A DNA stretch of 7,436 nt from CALAED01 sp937891035 (lineage in GTDB: Bacteria > Actinomycetota > Actinomycetes > Streptosporangiales > Streptosporangiaceae), in NCBI GenBank assembly GCA_035642125.1, contig DASQSZ010000070.1:1-7436 (forward strand), read 5' to 3'. Position numbers and translations under genes: made by a program. Positions 1 through 5,444 of the stretch are shown piece after piece (position 1 is the stretch's first letter; each line of letters begins with the position of its first letter). The notes beneath the pieces were generated by a model. It was not told the DNA's origin. It worked only from the letters and a program-made list of their open reading frames with translations, and searched no databases.

Positions 1-327
1 AAGGGTCTCGACGTCGATCAACTCGTGCGATCGCATGCGGCACGACTGCGCGGCGTGGTGCTGATCGGCCGAGATCGCGGCCGCATCGCCGAGGCACTTG
101 AGCGACACGCGCCGAATGTCCCAGTGGTGGACGTCCCGGACACCGACACTGGGGCCATGGATCGCGCCGTGAGACAGGCCGCCCGCCTCGCCGAGCCGGG
201 CGACACCGTGCTGCTCGCCCCGGCCGGAGCGTCGTTCGACATGTTCGCGAACTACCCCACCAGGGGTGAGGCGTTCATCGCCGCCGTACGCGCCCTGGCC
301 GCCCGCGAGCGCGCGCACCGATCCTGA
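1..327 (+). CDS. murD: UDP-N-acetylmuramoylalanine--D-glutamate ligase, C-terminal fragment (5' end outside window)
   Basis: This is the last 108 codons of MurD, the cytoplasmic ATP-dependent ligase that adds D-Glu to UDP-MurNAc-L-Ala. The reading frame is open from base 1 (Lys-Gly-Leu-Asp-Val-Asp), so the gene starts outside the window. Two family signatures of the C-terminal Mur ligase domain are visible. KGLDVDQL matches the 'KG.D...L' segment after the central domain. LLAPAGASFDMFANYPTRGEAF is the MurD 'SPACASxDxFxxFxxRGxxF' motif; in E. coli the Ser and the second aromatic position of this motif contact D-Glu, and here they are Ser (codon 232-234) and Tyr. The ATP P-loop and carbamylated Lys lie upstream and cannot be checked. 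The gene ends in TGA, 115 nt before ftsW, in the order normal for a dcw cluster. No terminator follows, so co-transcription with ftsW is likely. Confidence 0.95.
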   Translation, partial: KGLDVDQLVRSHAARLRGVVLIGRDRGRIAEALERHAPNVPVVDVPDTDTGAMDRAVRQAARLAEPGDTVLLAPAGASFDMFANYPTRGEAFIAAVRALAARERAHRS

Positions 328-431
328 GCCGGCGCGCCGATCGCACTTCGCCTGGGGGAGCCGAGGGAGTGAGGGACCAACGACCGAGCCGCCGGGGAGG
401 CCGGGGCCGCGCGGCGCCCGACCCGCCGAGC

Positions 432-435
432 GGAG
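432..435 (+). promoter_or_regulatory. Shine-Dalgarno for ftsW
   Basis: GGAG lies 7 nt before GTG 443. It decides the ftsW start: the frame stays open back to an ATG at 266 inside murD, but that start would add a Pro/Arg-rich stretch that looks like translated intergenic DNA. Confidence 0.6.
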
Positions 436-442
436 CCGGACC

Positions 443-1723
443 GTGAGCACACAGCCGAGCGCGAAGTCGACCGCGGATGATGAGCGGCGCCCTGGGGTGC
501 GTTCGCAGATCGTGCATCTGGTTAGCCTGCTCGACCGGCCGCTGACCTCGTACTACCTGGTCCTGGGCTGCTCGATGCTGCTGCTCGCGCTGGGCCTGGT
601 GATGGTGCTGTCGTCCTCCAGCATCGTCCAGATCAACAAGTACGGGTCGCCGTACCCTCTGTTGCAAAAACAGGCGATCTGGGTCGCGGTGGGGCTGCCG
701 CTCATGTGGCTGGCGTCCATCATGCCGCCGAAGACGTTCCGGGCGATGGCCTACCCGCTGCTCCTGCTGTCGATCCTGGCGCTCGTGCTGGCGCTCGTCC
801 CCGGCATCGGCATCGCCCCGCCGGGATCGAACGGCGCGACGCGGTGGATCAGCTTCGGTGGTCCGTTCCAACTGCAGCCGTCCGAGCCCGCCAAGCTCGC
901 CCTGCTGCTGTGGGGCGCCGATCTGCTCGCCCGCAAGGAAAAGCTGCGCATGCTGACCGAGTGGAAGCAGCTGCTGATCCCGTTGCTGCCGGTCACCGGG
1001 CTCGTAGTGCTGCTGGTGATGCTGGGCAACGACCTCGGCACCACCCTCGTACTGCTCACGATCTTCCTCGCGCTGCTGTGGGTGGTCGGCGCACCGGGGC
1101 GGCTGTTCGTCGGGATGAGCGGCCTGATCGGCGTGCTCGTCGGGATCCTCATCTTGGTCGAGCCGTACCGGGTGCGGCGCCTCACCGGTTTCCTCGACCC
1201 GTCCGGAGACCCGCTGAACACGAACTACCAGGGGCGGCAGGGTCTGTACGCGGTGAGCTCGGGCGGCTGGTTCGGCGCCGGCCTGGGGGAGGGGAAGGCC
1301 AAGTGGCTCTACCTTCCAGAGGGTCATACCGATTTCATCTTCGCCAACATCGGCGAGGAGCTCGGACTGATCGGTACGCTCGTAGTGCTCGGCCTCTTCG
1401 GGCTGCTCGCCTACGCCGGGCTGCGGATCGCGCGCCGGGCGGTCAAGGACACGTTCTTGCGACTGGCCGCGGCCGGGGCCACGGCCTGGCTCGTGGTGCA
1501 GGCCATCGTGAACATCGGTGCCGTGATCGGAGTGCTCCCGATCACGGGGATCCCGCTGCCGCTGGTCTCCTACGGCGGTTCGGCGCTGCTGCCCACGCTG
1601 GCGGCGCTGGGCATGCTGTTGTCGTTCGCCAAACGGGAACCAGGTGCCAGGCAGGCGTTGGCGGCGCGCGGTGCGGGACCCGTTACACGGGCCCTAAGCT
1701 GGCTGGGCCTGGCAAAGCGCTGA
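443..1723 (+). CDS. ftsW: FtsW, septal peptidoglycan glycosyltransferase (SEDS family)
   Basis: FtsW is an integral membrane SEDS protein that polymerises lipid II at the division septum together with a class B PBP (FtsI). From GTG 443 it is 426 aa: a polar cytoplasmic N-terminus (about 1-34), then a series of long hydrophobic segments, about ten expected for the family. SEDS motifs seen are NGATRW (130-135), LQPSEPAK (144-151), GNDLGTTLVL, the NTNYQGRQGLYAVSSGGWFGAG loop, LPEGHTDFIFANIGEELG, and the C-terminal GVLPITGIPLPLVSYGGSAL signature. Asp297 in HTDF aligns with the catalytic Asp of RodA/FtsW, so the enzyme should be active. NxYQ plus the septal-operon context favour FtsW over RodA. 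A basic cytoplasmic tail of about 33 residues follows the last membrane segment; its role is unknown. The gene sits between murD and murG, with only 30 nt to murG, and is probably in the same transcript. Confidence 0.95.
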   Translation: MSTQPSAKSTADDERRPGVRSQIVHLVSLLDRPLTSYYLVLGCSMLLLALGLVMVLSSSSIVQINKYGSPYPLLQKQAIWVAVGLPLMWLASIMPPKTFRAMAYPLLLLSILALVLALVPGIGIAPPGSNGATRWISFGGPFQLQPSEPAKLALLLWGADLLARKEKLRMLTEWKQLLIPLLPVTGLVVLLVMLGNDLGTTLVLLTIFLALLWVVGAPGRLFVGMSGLIGVLVGILILVEPYRVRRLTGFLDPSGDPLNTNYQGRQGLYAVSSGGWFGAGLGEGKAKWLYLPEGHTDFIFANIGEELGLIGTLVVLGLFGLLAYAGLRIARRAVKDTFLRLAAAGATAWLVVQAIVNIGAVIGVLPITGIPLPLVSYGGSALLPTLAALGMLLSFAKREPGARQALAARGAGPVTRALSWLGLAKR

Positions 1724-1742
1724 TTCGCGTACGTACTGGTAT

Positions 1743-1747
1743 GGGAG
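1743..1747 (+). promoter_or_regulatory. Shine-Dalgarno for murG
   Basis: GGGAG lies 6 nt before the ATG at 1754. It falls in the short ftsW-murG spacer and supports this start. Confidence 0.65.
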
Positions 1748-1753
1748 CGAGCA

Positions 1754-2878
1754 ATGAGCACGAGCATCAGTGTCGTCCTGGCCGGCGGCGGGACGGCCGG
1801 GCATATCGAGCCGGCCTTGGCGCTCGCCGACGCGCTGCGGCGCGAGGATCCGGGCGTCGCGATCACCTGTCTGGGCACCGAACGCGGCCTGGAGACCCGT
1901 CTGGTGCCCCAGCGCGGCTATGAGCTCGCGCTGATTCCGCCCGTGCCCTTGCCCCGCACCCTCACACCGCGCCTGCTCACGGTGCCCGGCCAGCTGCGCG
2001 GCGCGATCAACGCCGCGGCCGGGGTGCTGGACCGGGTCAGGGCGGACGTTGTGGTCGGCTTCGGTGGCTATGTCGCCACGCCCGGCTACCTGGCGGCCCG
2101 CAAGAACCGCGTCCCGATCGTCGTGCACGAGGCGAACCCGCGCCCCGGTCTGGCCAACCGGCTCGGCGCGCGGTTCACCGACCACGTCGCCGTCGCGCAT
2201 CCGGACACGCCGCTGCCGCACGCGCGGTACGTCGGTATTCCGCTGCGCCGGGAGATCGCGCACCTGGACAGGCTCTCCATCGGCGACAAGGCCCGCGGCC
2301 ACTTCGGCCTGCGTTCCGACCTGCCCACGCTGCTGGTGTTCGGCGGCTCCCAGGGTGCGCGTTCGCTCAACCGCGCCGTCGCCGGCGCCGCCGGGCAGAT
2401 CCGCGCGGCCGGCATCCAAGTGCTGCACATCGTCGGTCCGAAGAACACGGTGTCCGAATCGCCCCTCGACGCCCCCGCCGAGGAGCCGCCGGACGGGCCA
2501 CCGTACGTCACGCTCCCGTACTGCGACCGTATGGACCTCGCGTACGCGGCCGCCGACCTGGCCATGTGCCGGGCCGGCGCGATGACCTGCGCCGAGCTGC
2601 CCGCGGTCGGCCTGCCCGCCGCGTACGTGCCGCTGCCGCACGGCAACGGCGAACAGCGCCTCAACGCCCAGCCGATCGTCGACGCGGGCGGCGGCCTGCT
2701 GGTCGAGGACGCCGAGCTGACCCCCGAGTGGATCAGGCGGAACCTGGTGCCGGTGCTGTCCGACACCGAGCAGATCGCCCGGATGTCCGAGGCGGCGGCG
2801 CGGATGGGCCGGCGCGACGCCGACGTGGCCCTGGCCCGCATGGTGTTCGAGGTCGGCGCCGGCCGAGCCGCGTCATGA
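1754..2878 (+). CDS. murG: MurG, UDP-GlcNAc:lipid I (undecaprenyl-PP-MurNAc-pentapeptide) GlcNAc transferase
   Basis: MurG transfers GlcNAc from UDP-GlcNAc to lipid I on the inner face of the membrane, giving lipid II, the substrate of FtsW. The 374-aa product has the usual family length and a two-lobed GT-B fold (family GT28). N-terminal lobe: LAGGGTAGHIEPALALADAL (GGGT.GH glycine loop), VVGFGGYVATPG, and HEANPRPGLANRLGAR. C-terminal lobe: GGSQGARSLN (G loop), then MDLAYAAADLAMCRAGAMTCAELPAVGLPAAYVPLP, and the EQRLNA segment, which form the UDP-GlcNAc site; the RAGA, E, PLP and Q..NA residues are all present. The first glycine loop reads GTAGH rather than the GTGGH of many proteobacteria, which I regard as ordinary in actinobacteria. 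The stop codon TGA overlaps an ATG (ATGA), which starts a 14-codon ORF leading into murC and suggests translational coupling. No truncation is seen. Confidence 0.96.
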   Translation: MSTSISVVLAGGGTAGHIEPALALADALRREDPGVAITCLGTERGLETRLVPQRGYELALIPPVPLPRTLTPRLLTVPGQLRGAINAAAGVLDRVRADVVVGFGGYVATPGYLAARKNRVPIVVHEANPRPGLANRLGARFTDHVAVAHPDTPLPHARYVGIPLRREIAHLDRLSIGDKARGHFGLRSDLPTLLVFGGSQGARSLNRAVAGAAGQIRAAGIQVLHIVGPKNTVSESPLDAPAEEPPDGPPYVTLPYCDRMDLAYAAADLAMCRAGAMTCAELPAVGLPAAYVPLPHGNGEQRLNAQPIVDAGGGLLVEDAELTPEWIRRNLVPVLSDTEQIARMSEAAARMGRRDADVALARMVFEVGAGRAAS

Positions 2879-2919
2879 GCACGCCGAAGACCGCGGCGGC
2901 CCAGGTGAGGGCGAAGTGA
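2875..2919 (+). CDS. Possible 14-codon coupling ORF between murG and murC
   Basis: An ATG overlapping the murG stop (ATGA at 2875-2878) opens a 14-codon frame, MSTPKTAAAQVRAK. Its TGA (2917-2919) overlaps the murC GTG (GTGA at 2916-2919). The murC ribosome binding site lies inside it. No strong Shine-Dalgarno precedes it, so translation would depend on ribosomes finishing murG. It has no recognisable domain. It could be a coupling device that delivers ribosomes to murC, or simply spacer DNA that happens to be open. What I see is the pair of overlapping stop/start junctions; expression is inferred. Confidence 0.35.
   Translation: MSTPKTAAAQVRAK
2904..2910 (+). promoter_or_regulatory. Shine-Dalgarno for murC (GTG 2916 start)
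   Basis: GGTGAGG lies 5 nt before GTG 2916. A second purine-rich site, GGGAGG at 2929-2934, sits 8 nt before an in-frame GTG at 2943. Two MurC starts are therefore possible, 9 residues apart. Confidence 0.5.
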
Positions 2920-4352
2920 GCGCCGCGTGGGAGGCGCGGCGCGTGCCGTCGGCCGACGAGCTGGGCAAGGTGCATTTCATCGCCATCGGCGGCGCGGGGA
3001 TGTCGGGGGTGGCCCGGATCATGCTCAAGCGCGGCATCGCGGTCTCCGGCAGCGACGCCGCCGACTCCGAGGTGCTCGGGCAGCTGAGCGCGCTGGGCGC
3101 CAAGGTGTACGTCGGGCACGCCGCCGAACACCTCGGTGACGCCGATACCGTGGTGGTCTCCACCGCGATCCGGTCGACCAACCCGGAGCTGGTGGCGGCG
3201 CGCGAGCGTGGGTTGCGCATCCTGCACCGTGCCGCCGCCTTGGCCTCGCTCATGGTGGGCCGCAAGGCGGTCACCGTGGCCGGCACCCATGGCAAGACCA
3301 CCACGACCTCGATGCTGACGGTCGTGCTCCAGCACGCGGGTCTCGACCCGGCGTACTGCATCGGCGGGCAGCTGGTGACGACCGGGCTCGGCGCCGACGA
3401 CGGCGGCGGCGAGGTGTTCGTGGCCGAGGCCGACGAAAGCGACGGCTCGTTTTTGAACTTCACCCCGCAGCTGGCGATCGTCACCAACGTCGAGGCCGAC
3501 CATCTCGACAACTACGGCGACTTCGACGAGGTCCGGCGAGGCTTCGCCCGGTTCGTCGAGCGCATCGGGCCGGGCGGGCTGCTCGTGGCCGGCGCCGACG
3601 ATCCGGTGGCGCGGGAGCTGGCCGACGTCGGCCGCGCCCGCGGGCTGACCGTGCGCACCTACGGAACCGCGGCCGACGCCGATCTGCGGGTGACCGGATT
3701 CACCCCGCGCGGCCTCGGCTCCAGCTTCGAGATCGAGGGTCTTGGCGCGGTGACCCTGGCGGTCCCCGGACGCCACTACGCGCTCAACGCCACCGCCGCC
3801 GCGGCGGTCGCGCTGGCGCTCGGCTGTGAGTTCGGCACCGTACGGGACGGTCTCGCGAAGTTCGGCGGGGCGCGGCGGCGGCTGGAGTTCAAGGGGGAGA
3901 CGGCCGGCGTCCAGGTGTTCGACAGCTACGCGCATCATCCGACGGAGCTGCTCGCGGACCTGGCGGCCACCAGAGACTACGCGAGCCAGCGGACGCACGA
4001 GAACGCGGCGCCCGGCCGGATCATCGCCGTGTTCCAGCCTCATCTGTACAGCCGCACGCGGTTCTTCGGCGCCGAGTTCGGCGCCGCGCTCGGCCGGGCC
4101 GACGTCGCCGTCGTGCTGGACGTCTATGGGGCCCGCGAGGACCCCGAGCCGGGAGTCACCGGCCGGCTGGTCGCCGACGCCGTCAGCGGCGCGAACACGC
4201 TGGTGAGATACGAGCCGGTATGGGACGCCGTGCCCGCCAAGGTGGCCGAGCTCGCCCGGCCGGGGGACGTCATCCTCACCCTCGGCGCCGGCGACGTGAC
4301 CCGGCTCGGCCCGTTCATTCTCGACCAACTCGCCGCCCGCACCCCCGAGTGA
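2916..4352 (+). CDS. murC: UDP-N-acetylmuramate--L-alanine ligase
   Basis: MurC is the cytoplasmic ATP-dependent ligase that joins L-Ala to UDP-MurNAc, the first step of stem-peptide assembly. The 478-aa product shows the full Mur ligase layout. The N-terminal Rossmann-like domain has IGGAGMSG, and the central domain has the P-loop GTHGKTTTT (from residue 123). Next come EADESDGSFL (from 171) and VTNVEADHLDNYGD (from 189). The C-terminal domain has DSYAHHPTE (HHPTE at 340-344), FQPHLYSRTRFF and the GAREDPEPGVTG segment. The E-A-D-E-S-D and H-P-T-E motifs mark MurC rather than MurD, E or F. GTG 2916 is chosen for its Shine-Dalgarno and its overlap with the preceding stop; GTG 2943 is a fair alternative and leaves the first motif intact. 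The gene follows murG by a coupled junction. murB, next to murC in some bacteria, is not present here. Confidence 0.95.
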   Translation: MSAAWEARRVPSADELGKVHFIAIGGAGMSGVARIMLKRGIAVSGSDAADSEVLGQLSALGAKVYVGHAAEHLGDADTVVVSTAIRSTNPELVAARERGLRILHRAAALASLMVGRKAVTVAGTHGKTTTTSMLTVVLQHAGLDPAYCIGGQLVTTGLGADDGGGEVFVAEADESDGSFLNFTPQLAIVTNVEADHLDNYGDFDEVRRGFARFVERIGPGGLLVAGADDPVARELADVGRARGLTVRTYGTAADADLRVTGFTPRGLGSSFEIEGLGAVTLAVPGRHYALNATAAAAVALALGCEFGTVRDGLAKFGGARRRLEFKGETAGVQVFDSYAHHPTELLADLAATRDYASQRTHENAAPGRIIAVFQPHLYSRTRFFGAEFGAALGRADVAVVLDVYGAREDPEPGVTGRLVADAVSGANTLVRYEPVWDAVPAKVAELARPGDVILTLGAGDVTRLGPFILDQLAARTPE

Positions 4353-4368
4353 GATCGGGCAGGCCCGA
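4344..4368 (+). other. Two overlapping, mutually exclusive small hairpins at the murC stop
   Basis: CCCGA occurs at 4344-4348 and again at 4364-4368, and TCGGG lies between them at 4355-4359. TCGGG can pair perfectly with either copy. The first hairpin (6-nt loop) holds the murC stop codon in its loop; the second has a 4-nt CAGG loop. The stems are only 5 bp, and no T-run follows, so this is not a standard terminator. Function is unknown and chance is possible in DNA this GC-rich. Confidence 0.35.
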
Positions 4369-4415
4369 GTGCGCCGTTCCCGGCGTGGGGTACCACGGTT
4401 GGCCGCGCGGAGACG

Positions 4416-4432
4416 CCATCATCGGACGATGG
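4416..4432. other. 17-bp imperfect palindrome upstream of ftsQ
   Basis: The sequence CCATCATCGGACGATGG is a palindrome around its central base with one mismatched pair (7 of 8 pairs match). It lies about 20 nt before the ftsQ start, between the murC stop and the ftsQ ribosome binding site. It could be a small operator or an RNA stem; nothing else supports either role. Confidence 0.35.
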
Positions 4433-4439
4433 CGGGCGA

Positions 4440-4445
4440 ATGTGA
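4440..4445 (+). promoter_or_regulatory. ATG-TGA start-stop pair overlapping the ftsQ ribosome binding site
   Basis: An ATG at 4440-4442 is followed at once by TGA at 4443-4445. It is in frame with ftsQ and ends 9 nt before its GTG. The ftsQ Shine-Dalgarno TGAGG (4443-4447, 7 nt spacing) overlaps the stop. A GGCGGG run at 4431-4436 could place a ribosome on the ATG. Such a pair could hold or reload ribosomes at ftsQ, but this is inference. Confidence 0.3.
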
Positions 4446-4454
4446 GGCGGGTTC

Positions 4455-5186
4455 GTGATCGACGCGACGCGGGCGGCCGCCGGCGTGGCGCCGAAGGCGC
4501 GTGGGCGTCCTGGGCGGTGGAAGGCGATCTTCGTTACGGCGTTGGTGCTCGGCGTGTTCGGCACATCCGCGTGGGTGGTGTTCGAGTCGCGGGTGTTCGT
4601 CGTCCGGCAGGTCGTGGTGACCGGAACACACCTTGTGCCCAAAAGCCAGGTCATCGCAGCCACCGGCGTCCGCGTCGGCGGATCGATGATCAAGCTGGAT
4701 ACGGGGACAGTGGCCGACCGCGTCGCCGGCATCCAGCAGATCGAGTCCGTCCGGGTGGAACGGCGTTGGCCGACGACGCTGCGGATCGAGGTACGCGAAC
4801 GGGTGCCGGCGGTGGTGGCCGTGCGGGGCCGCCGTTACTACCAGATCGACCGGTTCGGGGTGACGGTGCTGACGACGTCCGCCCGCCCCCGCGGACTGCC
4901 GGAGTTGGCGGTGGGGGCGCCGAACCCGGGCGATCCCGCGACGGCCGCGGCGCTGGCTGTCTGGCGCGGCCTGCCAGAGCGGTTCCGCCGGCGGGTGGCG
5001 GCCATCGGCGCCACCGATCCCGAGGAGGTCACCTTGCGGCTCAAGACCGGAATCTCCGTGATCTGGGGCGCGCCAGAGCGGGCGGCGGAAAAGCTCCGCC
5101 TCGTCGAGGCGCTCGCCGCCACGGCGACCGGCCGATCGGCGCACACGATCGACGTCAGCTCGCCTGAGGTCGTGACGACTCGATGA
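4455..5186 (+). CDS. ftsQ: Cell division protein FtsQ (DivIB/FtsQ family, POTRA domain)
   Basis: FtsQ is a single-pass membrane scaffold that links early and late divisome proteins, working with FtsL and FtsB/DivIC. The 243-aa product has a short basic cytoplasmic tail (1-23), one membrane segment (about 24-43, IFVTALVLGVFGTSAWVVF), and an extracytoplasmic POTRA domain (about 48-117). The POTRA domain contains the family pattern RVFVVRQVVVTGTHLVPKSQV, an I.KLD segment, and IESVRVERRWPTTLRIEVRERVPAVV. A beta domain follows, with the typical YYQIDRFGV 'D..G' strand near residue 130. GTG 4455 is chosen because TGAGG stands 7 nt upstream and an in-frame TGA at 4443 blocks longer versions. The cytoplasmic tail is shorter than in many actinobacterial FtsQs. 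The gene lies between murC and ftsZ as expected, 102 nt after murC; no clear promoter is seen in that gap. Confidence 0.92.
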   Translation: MIDATRAAAGVAPKARGRPGRWKAIFVTALVLGVFGTSAWVVFESRVFVVRQVVVTGTHLVPKSQVIAATGVRVGGSMIKLDTGTVADRVAGIQQIESVRVERRWPTTLRIEVRERVPAVVAVRGRRYYQIDRFGVTVLTTSARPRGLPELAVGAPNPGDPATAAALAVWRGLPERFRRRVAAIGATDPEEVTLRLKTGISVIWGAPERAAEKLRLVEALAATATGRSAHTIDVSSPEVVTTR

Positions 5187-5216
5187 GTACGGCACGTGCA
5201 ACGGCGCGTGGGGCAA

Positions 5217-5230
5217 GCAGGGCTCCCTGC
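5217..5230. promoter_or_regulatory. 14-bp dyad between ftsQ and the ftsZ promoter
   Basis: GCAGGG and CCCTGC are perfect 6-bp inverted arms around a central CT. The inner part, GGGCTCCC (5220-5227), recurs as its exact reverse complement GGGAGCCC at 5272-5279, between the -35 and -10 hexamers of the predicted ftsZ promoter. A second, 8-bp palindrome GCACGTGC stands at 5192-5199. These could be operator half-sites; no factor is identified. Confidence 0.35.
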
Positions 5231-5260
5231 GACACGCCGATTCGGTTCATGGCCGGTTAG

Positions 5261-5289
5261 TTGACCCTTGCGGGAGCCCCCCCTACTGT
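5261..5289 (+). promoter_or_regulatory. Predicted sigma-70-type promoter for ftsZ
   Basis: TTGACC (5261-5266) and TACTGT (5284-5289) are separated by exactly 17 bp, close to the housekeeping sigma (HrdB/SigA) consensus. Transcription would start near 5296, giving ftsZ a leader of about 150 nt. Dedicated promoters in the ftsQ-ftsZ interval are known in Streptomyces, which supports the placement. This is the best promoter match I found in the window. Confidence 0.55.
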
Positions 5290-5299
5290 CCGTATCAGT

Positions 5300-5344
5300 C
5301 CTCAGGTTGACATAACTCTAAGCCTCAACTTGAGGGTGAGGGTT
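5300..5344. promoter_or_regulatory. Direct repeats and 31-bp imperfect palindrome upstream of ftsZ
   Basis: CCTCA-2 nt-TTGA occurs twice, at 5300-5310 and 5323-5333, 23 bp apart. The second copy is the core of a perfect inverted repeat (CCTCAA, C, TTGAGG at 5323-5335). That repeat extends to an imperfect palindrome at 5314-5344, centred on 5329, with 12 of 15 pairs matching. GAGGGT is repeated in tandem at 5332-5343. The first copy contains TTGACA (5307-5312), a perfect -35 hexamer, but I find no convincing -10 at 16-20 bp from it. The patch is more AT-rich than its surroundings. It may be an operator for a regulator of ftsZ, part of a second promoter, or a leader hairpin if transcription starts near 5296. 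Confidence 0.55.
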
Positions 5345-5389
5345 CGGGGCTTCGTCGTCGGGCCGCACAACAGGACAAATCAGCAACAT

Positions 5390-5407
5390 GGGCGGCGTCG
5401 GCCGCCC
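5390..5407 (+). other. GC-rich hairpin in the predicted ftsZ leader
   Basis: GGGCGGC (5390-5396) and GCCGCCC (5401-5407) form a perfect 7-bp stem with a 4-nt GTCG loop, 37 nt before the ftsZ GTG. The stem begins at the last base of an in-frame ATG (5388-5390) that lacks a Shine-Dalgarno and would add 19 residues to FtsZ. There is no T-run, so it is not a normal terminator. Confidence 0.45.
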
Positions 5408-5427
5408 GCCGGGTTTGATAAGCGAGC

Positions 5428-5434
5428 GGAAGGG
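5428..5434 (+). promoter_or_regulatory. Shine-Dalgarno for ftsZ
   Basis: GGAAGGG lies 10 nt before GTG 5445. It favours that start over the upstream in-frame ATG at 5388. The resulting protein begins with the usual actinobacterial FtsZ N-terminus. Confidence 0.55.
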
Positions 5435-5444
5435 CCCCTCGGTC

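Noticed and set aside
401..415. GCCGC/GCGGC palindrome in the murD-ftsW gap
   Set aside because: Pure G/C 10-bp palindrome with no loop or context; expected by chance in this composition.
266..442. N-terminal extension of FtsW from ATG 266
   Set aside because: It would overlap murD by 62 nt and add 59 residues rich in Pro, Arg and Gly with no Shine-Dalgarno support; GTG 443 has one.
275..1327. Antisense open frame (350 codons) opposite ftsW
   Set aside because: Gln/Arg/His-rich product typical of the reverse complement of a Leu/Val-rich membrane protein gene.
2733..4328. Long antisense open frame (531 codons) opposite murC and the murG end
   Set aside because: It mirrors the codon pattern of GC-rich murG/murC, has low-complexity Arg/Gly/His composition and no recognisable domain; murC on the + strand is certain.
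5231..5235. GACAC, the core WhiA-type motif, upstream of the ftsZ promoter
   Set aside because: WhiA regulates division genes in Streptomyces, but a single 5-base match is expected by chance nearly this often in 250 nt of such DNA.
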